Counted from the stretch's first letter, positions 46,910 through 54,095 are shown. The stretch: 64,000 nucleotides of DNA from CAYYVJ01 sp964475115 (GCA_964475115.1 CAYYVJ010000001.1:10797-74796); one strand, 5' to 3'. The notes: generated by a model not told the origin, from the sequence alone. Program-made: numbers and translations.

Positions 46910-48148
46910 ATGGCTATTATTAAACCATTCAAGAGTGTAAGACCAGACATTAAGGTAGCAAAAAGAGTGGCAGCATTGCCATATGACGTGTATAACAGAG
47001 AAGAGGCACTAGCAGAAGTACAAAAAGAACCTTTATCATTTTTAAGAATCGATCGTGCCGAAACATTATTAGATAAATCAGTAGATTCTTATGACAAAAG
47101 AGTTTATGCAAAAGCAAAAGAAACGTTAGAAGCAATGATTCAAGATAAAACTTTTGTTATAGATGATGTAGAATGTTATTATATATATGAACTAACTATG
47201 GATGGACGCGCTCAAACTGGTATTGTGGCATGTGCTTCTATTGATGACTACCAGAATAATGTAATAAAGAAACATGAGAAGACAAGAGCAGACAAAGAAG
47301 TTGATCGTATTAATCATGTAGATACATGTAATGCTCAAACGGGTCCTATTTTCCTTGCTTACCGTTCTCAGGCTGTTATAAACGATGTAGTAGCTGAAAC
47401 AAAGAAGGAAGAAGCCTTATATGATTTTATAGCAGAAGATGGTGTGAAGCATACTGTCTGGAGAATTGACACAGCTTATAAAATAGAAAAATTAAAGAAT
47501 GCTTTCCTTGCAGTTGATAGCATTTATATTGCAGATGGACACCACAGGGCAGCATCTGCTGTAAAAGTTGGATTAATGAGAAGAGAAGCAGATACAAACT
47601 TTAAAGGAAATGAAGAATATAATTACTTTTTATCAGTTTTATTTCCTAATGACCAATTGATGATAATGGATTATAATAGAGTTGTAAAAGATTTAAATGG
47701 TCATACAAAAGAAGAATATTTAGATTTGGTATCAGAAAAGTTTTACTTGGAAAAGCTTGGGGAAAAGGCGTATAAACCTGAGAAGGCTCATGAGATTGGA
47801 ATGTTTTTAGATAATGAATGGTATAAGCTTACGGTAAAAGAAGCATTTTTATCTTCGGATCCAGTAGAAGGCTTAGATGTTTCCATATTACAGAACCATC
47901 TTTTGACTCCTGTTTTAGGAATAGGAGATCCAAGAACCGATCAAAGAGTGGATTTTATTGGCGGAATTCGTGGCCTAAAAGAATTAGAGAGACGAGTGAA
48001 TGAGGATATGGAAGTAGCATTTGCTATGTATCCAACTTCTATTGACGAGCTATTTTCTGTGTCTGATGCTGATATGTTGATGCCACCAAAATCAACATGG
48101 TTTGAACCAAAACTTCGAAGTGGACTGTTTATACACAAATTAGTATAA
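46910..48148 (+). CDS. DUF1015 family protein, possible serine-metabolism enzyme
   Basis: 412 residues, cytoplasmic, of family DUF1015. The N-terminus has KPFKSVRPDI and AALPYDVYNREE; KKHEKTRADKEVDR lies at ~120-133 and IADGHHRAASA at ~207-217. The DGHHR motif (209-213) resembles the GxxR motif of the ParB/sulfiredoxin-like fold, which includes the free-serine kinases SerK and SbnI. Its place directly behind serC and serA supports a link to serine or phosphoserine. The function is inference. ATG follows GTGGAGGAAG. Confidence 0.85.
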   Translation: MAIIKPFKSVRPDIKVAKRVAALPYDVYNREEALAEVQKEPLSFLRIDRAETLLDKSVDSYDKRVYAKAKETLEAMIQDKTFVIDDVECYYIYELTMDGRAQTGIVACASIDDYQNNVIKKHEKTRADKEVDRINHVDTCNAQTGPIFLAYRSQAVINDVVAETKKEEALYDFIAEDGVKHTVWRIDTAYKIEKLKNAFLAVDSIYIADGHHRAASAVKVGLMRREADTNFKGNEEYNYFLSVLFPNDQLMIMDYNRVVKDLNGHTKEEYLDLVSEKFYLEKLGEKAYKPEKAHEIGMFLDNEWYKLTVKEAFLSSDPVEGLDVSILQNHLLTPVLGIGDPRTDQRVDFIGGIRGLKELERRVNEDMEVAFAMYPTSIDELFSVSDADMLMPPKSTWFEPKLRSGLFIHKLV

Positions 48149-48168
48149 GGGTAACAGGAGGCGTTGAA

Positions 48169-49293
48169 ATGGAATATAGAAAAATGAGTAATTTAGGAAT
48201 ATCTCCATCGTTATTGGGCTTTGGATGTATGCGTTTTCCTAAGCTGGAAGATGATAGTATTGATGAGTTGGAAGCTGAAAAGATGATAGATAAAGCAATT
48301 TCAGCAGGAATTACATATATTGATACAGCTTATCCATATCATGATGGAAAAAGTGAACCTTTTGTAGGGAAAGTATTGAAAAAATATAAAAGAGATAGTT
48401 TCTATTTGGCTACAAAACTACCTATATGGAAAATCAATTCCCTAGAGGAAGCAAAAAATGTATTTCAGGAACAATTAGAGCGCTTACAAGTGGAGTATGT
48501 AGATTTTTATTTATTTCATGCAATGGATAAAGACAGATGGAATAAAGTTCTAGATTTAAAATTGATACCTTACTTTGAACAACTTCAAAAAGAAGGAAAA
48601 ATCAAGTTTTTAGGATTTTCATTTCATGATGAATATGAAGTCTTTGAAGAAATGATAACTTATCGTAAATGGGATTTTTGTCAAATACAATATAATTATA
48701 TGGATACAGAGATTCAAGCAGGAAAGAAAGGTTATGATTTAGCCGAAAAACTTGGAGTACCACTAGTAATTATGGAACCTATAAAAGGTGGTTCACTGGC
48801 AATTCTTCCAGAAGATATTGAGAATATGTTTAAAGAAGTGAACCCTGATGCTTCAGTGGCTTCATGGGCACTTCGCTGGGTTGCTTCACATTCAAATGTA
48901 AAGGTGATTTTGAGTGGAATGTCAACATATGAACAATTAACGGACAACTTAGAAACCTTTGACCAGTATAAATCGTTAGATGTTTATGAAGAAAATGTAG
49001 TAAATGAAGTAGCAAAAACTATAAAAAGTAGAATGAAAAATGGATGCACTGCTTGTGGTTACTGCATGCCTTGTCCATTTGCTGTGGATATTCCACATAA
49101 TTTTGCGATTTGGAATCAACTAGCTATGTATGGAAATAAAGAAGCAGCGAAGCGTAATTTTTTTGTAGATATGAAGGAAAGTGCTCGAGCTGATATGTGT
49201 CAGGAATGTGGAGCATGTGAGGAAGAATGCCCTCAGTCCATTTTGATAAGAGACGATTTAAAGAAAATTGTAGAGGAATTTAGTGTATTATAA
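48169..49293 (+). CDS. aldo/keto reductase with C-terminal 4Fe-4S domain
   Basis: 374 residues. An aldo/keto reductase barrel (IDTAYPYHDGKSE with catalytic Asp and Tyr ~50, ATKLPIWK with Lys ~83, DFYLFHAMDK) is followed by a C-terminal ferredoxin-like region. That region has CTACGYCMPC (~291) and CQECGACEEECP (~344), eight Cys that could bind one or two 4Fe-4S clusters. This fused form is common in clostridia, and its substrate is unknown. AGGAGG precedes ATG. It ends directly against the sfsA start codon. Confidence 0.93.
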   Translation: MEYRKMSNLGISPSLLGFGCMRFPKLEDDSIDELEAEKMIDKAISAGITYIDTAYPYHDGKSEPFVGKVLKKYKRDSFYLATKLPIWKINSLEEAKNVFQEQLERLQVEYVDFYLFHAMDKDRWNKVLDLKLIPYFEQLQKEGKIKFLGFSFHDEYEVFEEMITYRKWDFCQIQYNYMDTEIQAGKKGYDLAEKLGVPLVIMEPIKGGSLAILPEDIENMFKEVNPDASVASWALRWVASHSNVKVILSGMSTYEQLTDNLETFDQYKSLDVYEENVVNEVAKTIKSRMKNGCTACGYCMPCPFAVDIPHNFAIWNQLAMYGNKEAAKRNFFVDMKESARADMCQECGACEEECPQSILIRDDLKKIVEEFSVL

Positions 49294-49965
49294 ATGAAAT
49301 ATAAGAATATAAAAAAGGGTATTTTTAAAGAAAGACCCAATCGTTTTATTGCTCATATTGAAATAGACGGTAAAATAGAAGTCTGTCATGTAAAGAACAC
49401 AGGGCGGTGTAGGGAACTATTAGTTCCAGACGCAACTGTTTATGTAGAAGAAAGCAATAATTCAAATAGAAAAACAAGATTTTCTCTAATAGGAGTAGAA
49501 AAGGGAGCTCGCCTCATCAATATGGACTCCCAAGCTCCTAATAAGGTGGTAGGTGAATGGTTACAAAGTATTCCGGAAGTAACCTATGTAAAGTCAGAAG
49601 TTAAGTATGGAGAATCTAGGCTTGATTTTTATGCAGAAACTGGAGACAGCAAGTATTTTATCGAAGTAAAAGGTGTTACTCTTGAAGAGGATGGGGTAGT
49701 TAGATTCCCAGATGCACCAACAGAAAGAGGAATCAAGCATATGAGAGAACTTGCTCACTGCTTAGAAGACGGATATAAAGCGTGTATTATTTTTGTGATA
49801 CAAATGGATCATATTGATTATTTTGAGCCAAATGATAGAACACATAAAGCTTTTGGAGATACATTAAGAGAGGTACACAAGTTAGGTGTTAAGGTTTTGG
49901 CTCTGGATTGCAAGGTAGGGGTAAATTACTTAGAAATCAATAAAGAGATTGAAGTAAAACTTTAA
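49294..49965 (+). CDS. sfsA: DNA/RNA nuclease SfsA family protein
   Basis: 223 residues. The N-terminal FKERPNRFIAHIEIDG (core ERPNRFIA), VKNTGRCRELLVPDA (~34), a LDFYAETGDSKYFIEVKGVTLEEDG segment (core FIEVKGVTLE, ~127) with a PD-(D/E)xK-like arrangement, and PDAPTERGIKHMREL are the SfsA signatures. Historically called sugar fermentation stimulation protein; the nuclease-like fold is known but the role is unclear. ATG comes immediately after the upstream stop, so it relies on translational coupling. Confidence 0.93.
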   Translation: MKYKNIKKGIFKERPNRFIAHIEIDGKIEVCHVKNTGRCRELLVPDATVYVEESNNSNRKTRFSLIGVEKGARLINMDSQAPNKVVGEWLQSIPEVTYVKSEVKYGESRLDFYAETGDSKYFIEVKGVTLEEDGVVRFPDAPTERGIKHMRELAHCLEDGYKACIIFVIQMDHIDYFEPNDRTHKAFGDTLREVHKLGVKVLALDCKVGVNYLEINKEIEVKL

Positions 49966-50008
49966 AGAGAATAGTAATCTGTCGATGAGACGGATTACTA
50001 TTCTCTTT
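49964..50008. terminator. bidirectional terminator between sfsA and the holin gene
   Basis: 17-base arms 49964-49980 and 49992-50008 pair with one G-U and an 11-base loop. Convergent genes lie on each side. Confidence 0.78.
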
Positions 50009-50012
50009 GGTC

Positions 50013-50285
50013 TTAACGAATCGATTCCTTGTTTTTCTCAAGTAGCTGTTTGAAAAGCTGATGTAATCCAGTGCTAGATAGCCCTGAAAAAGCACCTGAT
50101 AAGATGATTTCCGGATTGATAGCCTTGTTAATCCACATATTAATGGATATTCCTAAAATTGTGACCAAGGTAGGTATCCATTTGTTCTCCATATCCTTAA
50201 TCCACTTTTTACATATGTACCCTGTAATAAGGCATAAACCAACTATTACAATCACTGTATAACTCTGTAGAAACGTTAAATCCAT
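50013..50285 (-). CDS. phage-type holin (Hol44-like), isolated
   Basis: 90 residues with three hydrophobic segments (about 9-24, 36-52 and 58-70) and a charged tail (FKQLLEKNKESIR). The GAFSGLSSTGLHQLFKQLLEK end (core GLSSTGLHQ) is typical of the phage holin superfamily V group Hol44. Holins permeabilise the membrane to release an endolysin. No endolysin or other phage gene is near, so it may be a domesticated remnant or an export/sporulation-related pore. The ribosome site AAGGAGTG is good. Confidence 0.83.
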   Translation of the reverse strand: MDLTFLQSYTVIVIVGLCLITGYICKKWIKDMENKWIPTLVTILGISINMWINKAINPEIILSGAFSGLSSTGLHQLFKQLLEKNKESIR

Positions 50286-50336
50286 TTACGAATCACTCCT
50301 TTTCCATATTATTCATGAAATACCATTACTTATATA

Positions 50337-50365
50337 TTACATAGTTGTTACAGATATGTTACAAT
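50337..50365 (+). promoter_or_regulatory. candidate promoter of the 26-codon ORF
   Basis: TTACAT (50337-50342) and TACAAT (50360-50365) are 17 bases apart, 46 bases before the small ORF. It is divergent from the holin gene. Confidence 0.5.
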
Positions 50366-50411
50366 TAATTTGTTCCTAAGAAGAAGTCAAATTCCAAAGG
50401 AGGAAATTAAA

Positions 50412-50492
50412 ATGATTTTAAAATTAAATTCATGTAATTTTTCAAATTTAAACGATTTAATTAATCAATTACTAGCATACTGCGGAAGATAA
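50412..50492 (+). CDS. 26-residue small peptide, unrecognised
   Basis: A 27-codon frame (26 residues plus stop) begins with ATG exactly placed after a strong AAAGGAGG site and ends in TAA. The peptide starts MILKLNSCNF and ends LLAYCGR, with a middle rich in Asn, Leu and Ile. It has two Cys (residues 8 and 24) and is probably amphipathic. A promoter lies upstream and a terminator starts 8 bases downstream, so this is a complete monocistronic unit. I know no family for it. The 359-base gap between 50285 and 50644 holds nothing else. Confidence 0.6.
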   Translation: MILKLNSCNFSNLNDLINQLLAYCGR

Positions 50493-50500
50493 ATATTGTT

Positions 50501-50530
50501 GGGCTCAACCTTATAGGTTGGGCCTATTCT
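50501..50530 (+). terminator. terminator of the 26-codon ORF
   Basis: A GC-rich stem (GGCTCAACC with GGTTGGGCC, one G-U) occupies 50502-50523, with a short ATA-type loop and a T-rich tail. Confidence 0.78.
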
Positions 50531-50643
50531 ATTTTATATATTATATGAGTTGGAAAATTAAATTATTGATGTATTGAGCATAATCTTCATCTTTTATGAC
50601 ATACTAAAACTATAGAAAAAATTAATATGAAAGGAGATCTAAG

Positions 50644-50898
50644 ATGAGTAGCAAATCTGATGATTCTGATAAAAAATATAGAATAAATGATGATTTCGAT
50701 GTTCTAAATTCTTGTTCGACAACTGACCTAACTGGATTAATTCCAAGTGCTCCCGCATCCGATGAAGAACTAGAATCTTATAATGACATCTATACATTTA
50801 GAGCTAAGAGTATGGTAGCAAAAGGAAAAGTGGAAAATCAAAATCAGACCCATAATGTAAGAGAAGAAGGAATCGGCCCAATTAATCAAAAAAGATAA
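50644..50898 (+). CDS. 84-residue hypothetical protein next to spore-coat genes
   Basis: Small, hydrophilic and probably largely disordered. A Ser/Asp/Lys-rich start is followed by a central segment SCSTTDLTGLIPSAPASDEE (~28-47) and YNDIYTF (~51-57). I have an impression of similar short Lachnospiraceae proteins with TDLTGLIP-type cores, but no named family. The AAAGGAGAT ribosome site is good and the stop lies in a terminator. It is on the same strand as cotJABC 100 bases downstream, which suggests but does not prove a sporulation role. Confidence 0.7.
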   Translation: MSSKSDDSDKKYRINDDFDVLNSCSTTDLTGLIPSAPASDEELESYNDIYTFRAKSMVAKGKVENQNQTHNVREEGIGPINQKR

Positions 50899-50911
50899 AT
50901 TATCTTTTTGT
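50889..50911 (+). terminator. terminator of the 84-residue protein gene
   Basis: 9-base arms 50889-50897 and 50901-50909 form an A/T-rich stem ending in five T; the stop codon is in the left arm and loop. Confidence 0.65.
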
Positions 50912-51000
50912 AGAAATAGCGGTTTATTAATTAAATAATAGCACAAAAATAGTGTCTTCTCATATTATGATAGTGAACTTATCAAAATGAGGAGGCACTT

Positions 51001-51246
51001 TTGTTGGATAATAATTATAGGCAACAAATGTATCGTAGAAATAGAAATCAATACCATCAAAACCAAAGGCCTTGTGCTGAACCCGAGAAATCTTGTCCTT
51101 ATAATGGTGTAGATAGAATGCCGCTTGCAATGGCATATGTACCTTGGCAAAATTGGGATCAAACATACGATCCGTGCAAAGCTTTAGAGATAGGGACTAT
51201 TTTCCCAGAACTAAACTTGCCATATACCGGAAGGAGTTGTGGTTAA
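51001..51246 (+). CDS. cotJA: spore coat associated protein CotJA
   Basis: 81 residues. A basic, Asn/Gln/Arg-rich start is followed by MPLAMAYVPWQNWDQTYDPCKALEIGTIFPEL (core AYVPWQNWDQTY, ~43), the CotJA signature. In Bacillus subtilis cotJ is a mother-cell operon for inner coat proteins. No ATG is available: AGGAGG (50990-50995) points to TTG at 51001 or 51004. A CATATTAT hexamer-like box at 50961-50968 resembles a sigma-E -10, but the -35 is not convincing. It begins the cotJABC operon. Confidence 0.9.
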   Translation: MLDNNYRQQMYRRNRNQYHQNQRPCAEPEKSCPYNGVDRMPLAMAYVPWQNWDQTYDPCKALEIGTIFPELNLPYTGRSCG

Positions 51247-51247
51247 G

Positions 51248-51508
51248 ATGATGAGCAATGAACAACGCCAATTACTAAGAGCAGTTACTGAAGCCAGCTT
51301 TGTTTTAGATGATACTATACTTTACCTTGACACTCATCCTTGTGATGAAGATGCCCTAAGACACTATGAAAAATATAGAGACATTCGTAATAGGCTTGCA
51401 GCAGAATATGCAAGAAGATTTGCTCCTTTAACAGAAGAGCAAGTAGATGTAAAAAATAAATGGACTTGGGTAACTACCCCTTGGCCATGGGAAGTGGAGG
51501 GTTGTTAG
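51248..51508 (+). CDS. cotJB: spore coat protein CotJB
   Basis: About 86 residues. The N-terminal QRQLLRAVTEASFVLDDTILYLDTHPCDEDAL (core EASFVLDDTILYLDTHP) and the end WTWVTTPWPWEVEGC (core TPWPWE) are typical of CotJB. The start is ATG 51248 or 51251, one codon apart, just behind the cotJA stop, with AAGGAG upstream inside cotJA. It is a middle gene of the operon; cotJC begins 3 bases after its stop. Confidence 0.93.
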   Translation: MMSNEQRQLLRAVTEASFVLDDTILYLDTHPCDEDALRHYEKYRDIRNRLAAEYARRFAPLTEEQVDVKNKWTWVTTPWPWEVEGC

Positions 51509-51511
51509 TTT

Positions 51512-52111
51512 ATGTGGAATTATGAAAAAAGACTTCAATATCCGGTTAATATCAAGAATCCTAATCCCAAGATGGCAATGGTAATTATGAGTCAATTTGG
51601 CGGTCCTGATGGGGAATTAGCTGCATCTATGCGATATCTATCTCAAAGATATGTTATGCCATATAGAGAAGTTGCAGGATTATTGACAGATATAGGCACA
51701 GAGGAATTAGCACACATGGAAATGGTAAGTACAATTGTTCATCAATTGACAAGAAACCTAACTCCTGAAGAGATTAAAAATTCAGGATTTGATAAATATT
51801 ATGTAGATCATACACTAGGAATCTGGCCTCAATCTGCAGGAGGGGTACCTTTTACAGCAACAGAATTCCAATCAAAAGGTGATCCTATTACTGACTTAGT
51901 AGAAGATATGGCAGCAGAACAAAAAGCTAGAACAACGTATGACAATATTCTTCGATTAGTAAAAGATCCTGATGTTGCAGATCCTATTCGTTTCCTTCGA
52001 GAGCGCGAAATAGTCCATTTCCAACGATTTGGTGAAGGACTTAGAATCGTACAGGATCATTTGGATTCAAAGAACTTTTATGCATTTAACCCAGCATTTA
52101 CAAAATCTTAA
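51512..52111 (+). CDS. cotJC: spore coat protein CotJC, manganese catalase family
   Basis: 199 residues of the manganese catalase fold. A four-helix core carries likely di-metal ligands in GTEELAHMEMV (~67-77), EDMAAEQKARTTYDN (~131) and EREIVHFQRFGEGL (~169). CotJC is a coat component in Bacillus and may protect spores from peroxide. YEKRLQYPVNIKNPNPKMA at the N-terminus (core LQYPVNI) is characteristic. ATG follows a GTGGAGG site. It is last of the operon. Confidence 0.94.
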   Translation: MWNYEKRLQYPVNIKNPNPKMAMVIMSQFGGPDGELAASMRYLSQRYVMPYREVAGLLTDIGTEELAHMEMVSTIVHQLTRNLTPEEIKNSGFDKYYVDHTLGIWPQSAGGVPFTATEFQSKGDPITDLVEDMAAEQKARTTYDNILRLVKDPDVADPIRFLREREIVHFQRFGEGLRIVQDHLDSKNFYAFNPAFTKS

Positions 52112-52136
52112 TAAACAATAGATTCGTTAGATCTAT

Positions 52137-52176
52137 AAAGAGGTGGTTTGGCAAAAAAATTCAAACCATCTCTTTT
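52137..52176 (+). terminator. terminator of the cotJABC operon
   Basis: 14-base arms 52137-52150 and 52162-52175 pair with one G-U. An 11-base loop separates them and T residues end the right arm. Confidence 0.8.
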
Positions 52177-52216
52177 GCATTACCAAATACGAAAGAGTTG
52201 AGTTTAGAAAATTAAA

Positions 52217-52245
52217 TTGACAAATAAAAATAAGTTGTGTACAAT
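52217..52245 (+). promoter_or_regulatory. strong sigma-A-type promoter of the peroxidase-ohrR pair
   Basis: Consensus TTGACA (52217-52222) and TACAAT (52240-52245) have a 17-base spacer. The -10 overlaps the small palindrome TTGTGTACAA, a possible but weak candidate for an OhrR operator. Confidence 0.72.
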
Positions 52246-52285
52246 ATAATAGAAAGCAATTTAATTTACTAAAAGGAGAAAACGT

Positions 52286-52759
52286 ATGTCAATTTATGAT
52301 TATCAAGTTAAAGATACCAAAAATAATTTAGTATCTCTAGAACAATATAGAGGTAAGGTATTACTAGTTGTAAACACTGCAACAGGATGTGGTTTCACAC
52401 CACAATATAAAGAATTACAAGAGTTATACGAAAAATATTCAAAAAGTGGTTTGGAAATTCTTGACTTTCCATGTAACCAATTTAATAATCAAGCACCAGG
52501 GACGGAAGAAGAAATTGTAAGTTTTTGTGAACTAAATTATGGAGTTACATTTCCACAATTCGCTAAAATAGAAGTAAATGGAGAACATGAAGATCCTTTT
52601 TTTACCTATTTAAAGTCGGAGAAAAAGGGATTAATGGGGAATAAAATAAAATGGAATTTCACGAAGTTTCTAGTCGATAGAAATGGAAAGGTAATAGAAA
52701 GATTTGCTCCTACTACAAGTCCAAAAGATATTGAGAGTAAAATAGTAGAATTATTGTAA
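52286..52759 (+). CDS. glutathione peroxidase family thiol peroxidase, second copy
   Basis: 157 residues, the usual short length. The peroxidatic Cys35 is in NTATGCGFTPQY, Gln65 in PCNQF, Cys81 in FCELNYGVTFP, and KWNFTKFLV is present. It is similar throughout to the copy at 7650 but lacks its insertion. It shares a transcript with the OhrR-type regulator 24 bases downstream, so it is probably induced by organic hydroperoxide. Reductant is likely thioredoxin. Confidence 0.94.
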   Translation: MSIYDYQVKDTKNNLVSLEQYRGKVLLVVNTATGCGFTPQYKELQELYEKYSKSGLEILDFPCNQFNNQAPGTEEEIVSFCELNYGVTFPQFAKIEVNGEHEDPFFTYLKSEKKGLMGNKIKWNFTKFLVDRNGKVIERFAPTTSPKDIESKIVELL

Positions 52760-52783
52760 AATTTAGAAGGTGTGTGATATTTT

Positions 52784-53209
52784 ATGAATGAAGAGATACT
52801 AAAACTAAAAAACCAGCTATGTTTTCCATTATACGCTAGTGCAAAAGAAGTTGTAAAAAAATATAAACCACTTTTAGATGAAATAGATCTTACTTATACC
52901 CAATATATCACTATGTTGGTAATGTGGGAACAGAAAGAAATAAATGTAAAGCATTTAGGTGAGTATCTTTTTCTGGATTCTGGAACATTAACTCCTGTTC
53001 TTAAGAAGTTAGAAGGAAAAGGCTATATTAATAGGACAAGATCAGAGAATGATGAAAGAGTTTTAAATGTTTCTATTACAGAAAAAGGACAAGCATTAAG
53101 GGAGAGAGCAGAATCTATTCCGGAGAAGGTAGGACAGTGTATACCTTTATCCCCAGAAGAGTCAATAACACTGTATAAATTACTTTATAAAATTTTGGGA
53201 CAGGAATAA
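52784..53209 (+). CDS. ohrR: MarR family regulator, OhrR type
   Basis: 141 residues, winged helix. NQLCFPLYASAKEV places a Cys at residue 13, matching the peroxide-sensing Cys of OhrR, within the typical OhrR N-terminal segment. The recognition region LDSGTLTPVLKKLEGKGYI (core SGTLTPVLKKLE) and the wing RSENDERVL follow. Only one other region could supply a second redox Cys (QCIPLSPEE, ~127), which suggests a two-Cys or thiol-exchange mechanism. It is encoded with a peroxidase rather than with ohr, so the usual Ohr partner is replaced. Confidence 0.87.
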   Translation: MNEEILKLKNQLCFPLYASAKEVVKKYKPLLDEIDLTYTQYITMLVMWEQKEINVKHLGEYLFLDSGTLTPVLKKLEGKGYINRTRSENDERVLNVSITEKGQALRERAESIPEKVGQCIPLSPEESITLYKLLYKILGQE

Positions 53210-53230
53210 AAATATCCGTGCATTTTGTCT

Positions 53231-53273
53231 CCTATTATAGTATGATTAGTATAAACATACTGTGATAGGAGAT
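53231..53273 (+). promoter_or_regulatory. stem-loop covering the luxS ribosome-binding site
   Basis: Arms 53231-53244 and 53256-53269 pair along 14 bases with two G-U pairs and an 11-base loop. The AGGAGA ribosome site (53267-53272) starts inside the right arm. Folding of this stem would hide part of the site and lower LuxS translation. Confidence 0.6.
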
Positions 53274-53282
53274 GATTTTTTT

Positions 53283-53762
53283 ATGAACAAAATAGCAAGT
53301 TTTACAGTGAATCATATCGATTTATTGACAGGTATATATGTATCAAGAAAAGATTATTTAGAAAACAATGTACTAACCACATTTGATTTAAGGATTACAA
53401 GACCAAATATGGAACCGGTTATGGATACTGGTGCTATTCATACAATAGAGCATTTAGGTGCAACTTTCCTAAGGAATCATAAAGAGTGGGGCAATAAGGT
53501 TATTTATTTTGGCCCTATGGGTTGTCGTACGGGATTATATTTAATCTTAATCGGTGATTTGATTTCAGAAGATATTGTAAAATTAATAAAAGAAATGCTA
53601 GACTTTATTATTTCCTTTGAAGGAGAGATTCCTGGATATTCAGCTAGGGACTGTGGGAACTATTTAGATAATAACTTGCCTATGGCTAAATATTATGCAA
53701 AAAAATATATGGAAGAAGCTGTTTCTAATCCTGTTAAGGAAAGATTAATTTACCCTGAATAG
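53283..53762 (+). CDS. luxS: S-ribosylhomocysteine lyase (autoinducer-2 synthesis)
   Basis: 159 residues. It cleaves S-ribosylhomocysteine to homocysteine and the AI-2 precursor DPD. Zinc ligands His53 and His57 are in HTIEH and Cys124 in ARDCGNY; Cys81 in GPMGCRTG is catalytic, and Glu56 completes the site. A GTG at 53262 is in frame but overlaps the ribosome site; ATG 53283 is correct. No pfs, metE or mccA gene is adjacent. The leader stem-loop is listed separately. Confidence 0.96.
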   Translation: MNKIASFTVNHIDLLTGIYVSRKDYLENNVLTTFDLRITRPNMEPVMDTGAIHTIEHLGATFLRNHKEWGNKVIYFGPMGCRTGLYLILIGDLISEDIVKLIKEMLDFIISFEGEIPGYSARDCGNYLDNNLPMAKYYAKKYMEEAVSNPVKERLIYPE

Positions 53763-53766
53763 AAAG

Positions 53767-53817
53767 AAACACGCAAAGCGTGTTTTTTCTACGCAAGGCG
53801 TGTTTCTATTTTTTTAT
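53767..53817 (+). terminator. terminator of luxS with alternative pairing
   Basis: An 8-base stem (53767-53774 with 53778-53785) with a 3-base loop is followed by T residues. The same left arm can instead pair with a second copy of the right arm (53798-53806), also followed by a T run, which reaches the convergent gene's stop. Confidence 0.78.
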
Positions 53818-54008
53818 TCATGCAATTGACTGACGAAACTTTCGATTTCTTCTCTGTTTTTGAATTCAGGAAACCGTTCCATTACAGCGTTACGGTCATT
53901 TGAATCTAGGGATGAAATATAAGATTCCATAGAGTCATCTGCAAAGGCCCAAAATGGAATTAGTGGAAAATTTTCTAAAGGCCCACCATTTATATAAGAG
54001 TAATCCAT
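53814..54008 (-). CDS. 64-residue hypothetical protein
   Basis: Acidic small protein beginning MDYSYINGGPLENFPLIPFW and ending in helices with SLDSNDRNAVMERFPEF and REEIESFVSQL. No family recognised. A GAGGTGAT ribosome site lies 5 bases before ATG 54008; the longer frame to 54056 has none. It is convergent with luxS and divergent from the aminopeptidase gene. The good ribosome site and regular codon use support a real gene. Confidence 0.65.
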   Translation of the reverse strand: MDYSYINGGPLENFPLIPFWAFADDSMESYISSLDSNDRNAVMERFPEFKNREEIESFVSQLHE

Positions 54009-54095
54009 TAGTATCACCTCGAATATAGTATCTGTATTAATCAAAAAAATATACAAAGAAATATAGAAAGAAATAAAAATATGGAGGCAACAACA

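Noticed and set aside
54081..54095. ATG start at 54081 for the aminopeptidase P gene
   Set aside because: The ATG is part of the ATGGAGG ribosome site itself, so it cannot serve that site.
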